Below, piece after piece: positions 5,389 to 5,502 of a stretch of DNA of 5,502 bases (position 1 is the first letter of the stretch; every line of letters starts with the position of its first letter). Origin of the DNA: Acidimicrobiales bacterium (GTDB taxonomy: Bacteria > Actinomycetota > Acidimicrobiia > Acidimicrobiales > Poriferisodalaceae). The stretch lies in contig JAGQSP010000634.1 of the NCBI GenBank assembly GCA_020439485.1, positions 1-5,502 on the forward strand, written 5' to 3'. A model generated the notes under the pieces. It was not told the origin of the DNA and searched no databases. It worked only from the letters and a program-made list of their open reading frames with translations. The position numbers and the translations under genes were made by a program.

Positions 5389-5502
5389 ATGGCTGAATCT
5401 CTCGACGTAGATGCGATGATCGCCAGGTTCCGGGCGCGGGCCGATGCTGCCAGGCGCCGAAACCTGCCACCCGTTGGTGGAGATGAGCGCAAGGCATTCC
5501 TC
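5389..5502 (+). CDS. N-terminus of a hypothetical protein (3'-truncated by window edge)
   Basis: The first 38 codons of an open frame run from ATG 5389 to the window end without a stop. The peptide begins MAESLDVDAMIARFRARAD and continues as a basic, helical-looking segment (AARRRNLPP) before GGDERKAF. No signal peptide or membrane segment is seen, so it is probably a soluble cytoplasmic protein. Codon use has the same G/C third-position bias as the neighbours, and it starts 18 bp after the membrane-protein stop. Too little is present to assign a family or function. Confidence 0.65.
   Translation, partial: MAESLDVDAMIARFRARADAARRRNLPPVGGDERKAFL

Noticed and set aside
1..5502. Mobile element, CRISPR array, tRNA or rRNA
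   Set aside because: No transposase motifs, terminal inverted repeats, regularly spaced repeats or RNA-gene sequence patterns were seen on either strand.

Overview
The window is GC-rich, gene-dense chromosomal DNA. It most likely comes from an actinobacterium, possibly an Acidimicrobiia-like lineage. The reasons are the strong G/C third-position bias, the actinobacterial-style MetX and Fpg-like proteins, GTG starts, and TAnnnT -10-like elements lying 7-8 nt before start codons, as in leaderless actinobacterial genes. The class-level assignment is a guess. I see no mobile element, tRNA, rRNA, CRISPR array or phage gene.

Layout: (1) The left edge cuts into the 3' part of a gamma-class N6-adenine DNA methyltransferase gene (+), with motif I and the NPPF motif visible. 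(2) metX, homoserine O-acetyltransferase (+), follows, with a complete Ser-Asp-His triad. (3) Convergent to it is a small gene (-) for an uncharacterised protein with split zinc-ribbon-like cysteine/histidine motifs. (4) An aldo/keto reductase gene (-) lies upstream of that small gene on the same strand. (5) Only 20 bp separates the aldo/keto reductase start from a divergent gene (+) for an Fpg/Nei-family DNA glycosylase, whose C-terminal finger has an unusual ligand set. (6) A small membrane protein with a proline-rich tail (+) follows. (7) The right edge cuts off the first 38 codons of a further unknown gene (+).

The genes do not form one obvious pathway. They cover DNA modification, methionine biosynthesis, redox metabolism and base-excision repair, which looks like an ordinary core-genome neighbourhood. 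The most interesting signal is regulatory. The glycosylase gene and the membrane-protein gene share a nearly identical element, GTA-NN-GTCGCACGT, running directly into a GTG start, and the last gene has a looser version. This suggests leaderless transcription. I found no convincing undescribed multi-gene system; the methyltransferase could belong to a defence or epigenetic locus that lies mostly outside the window.
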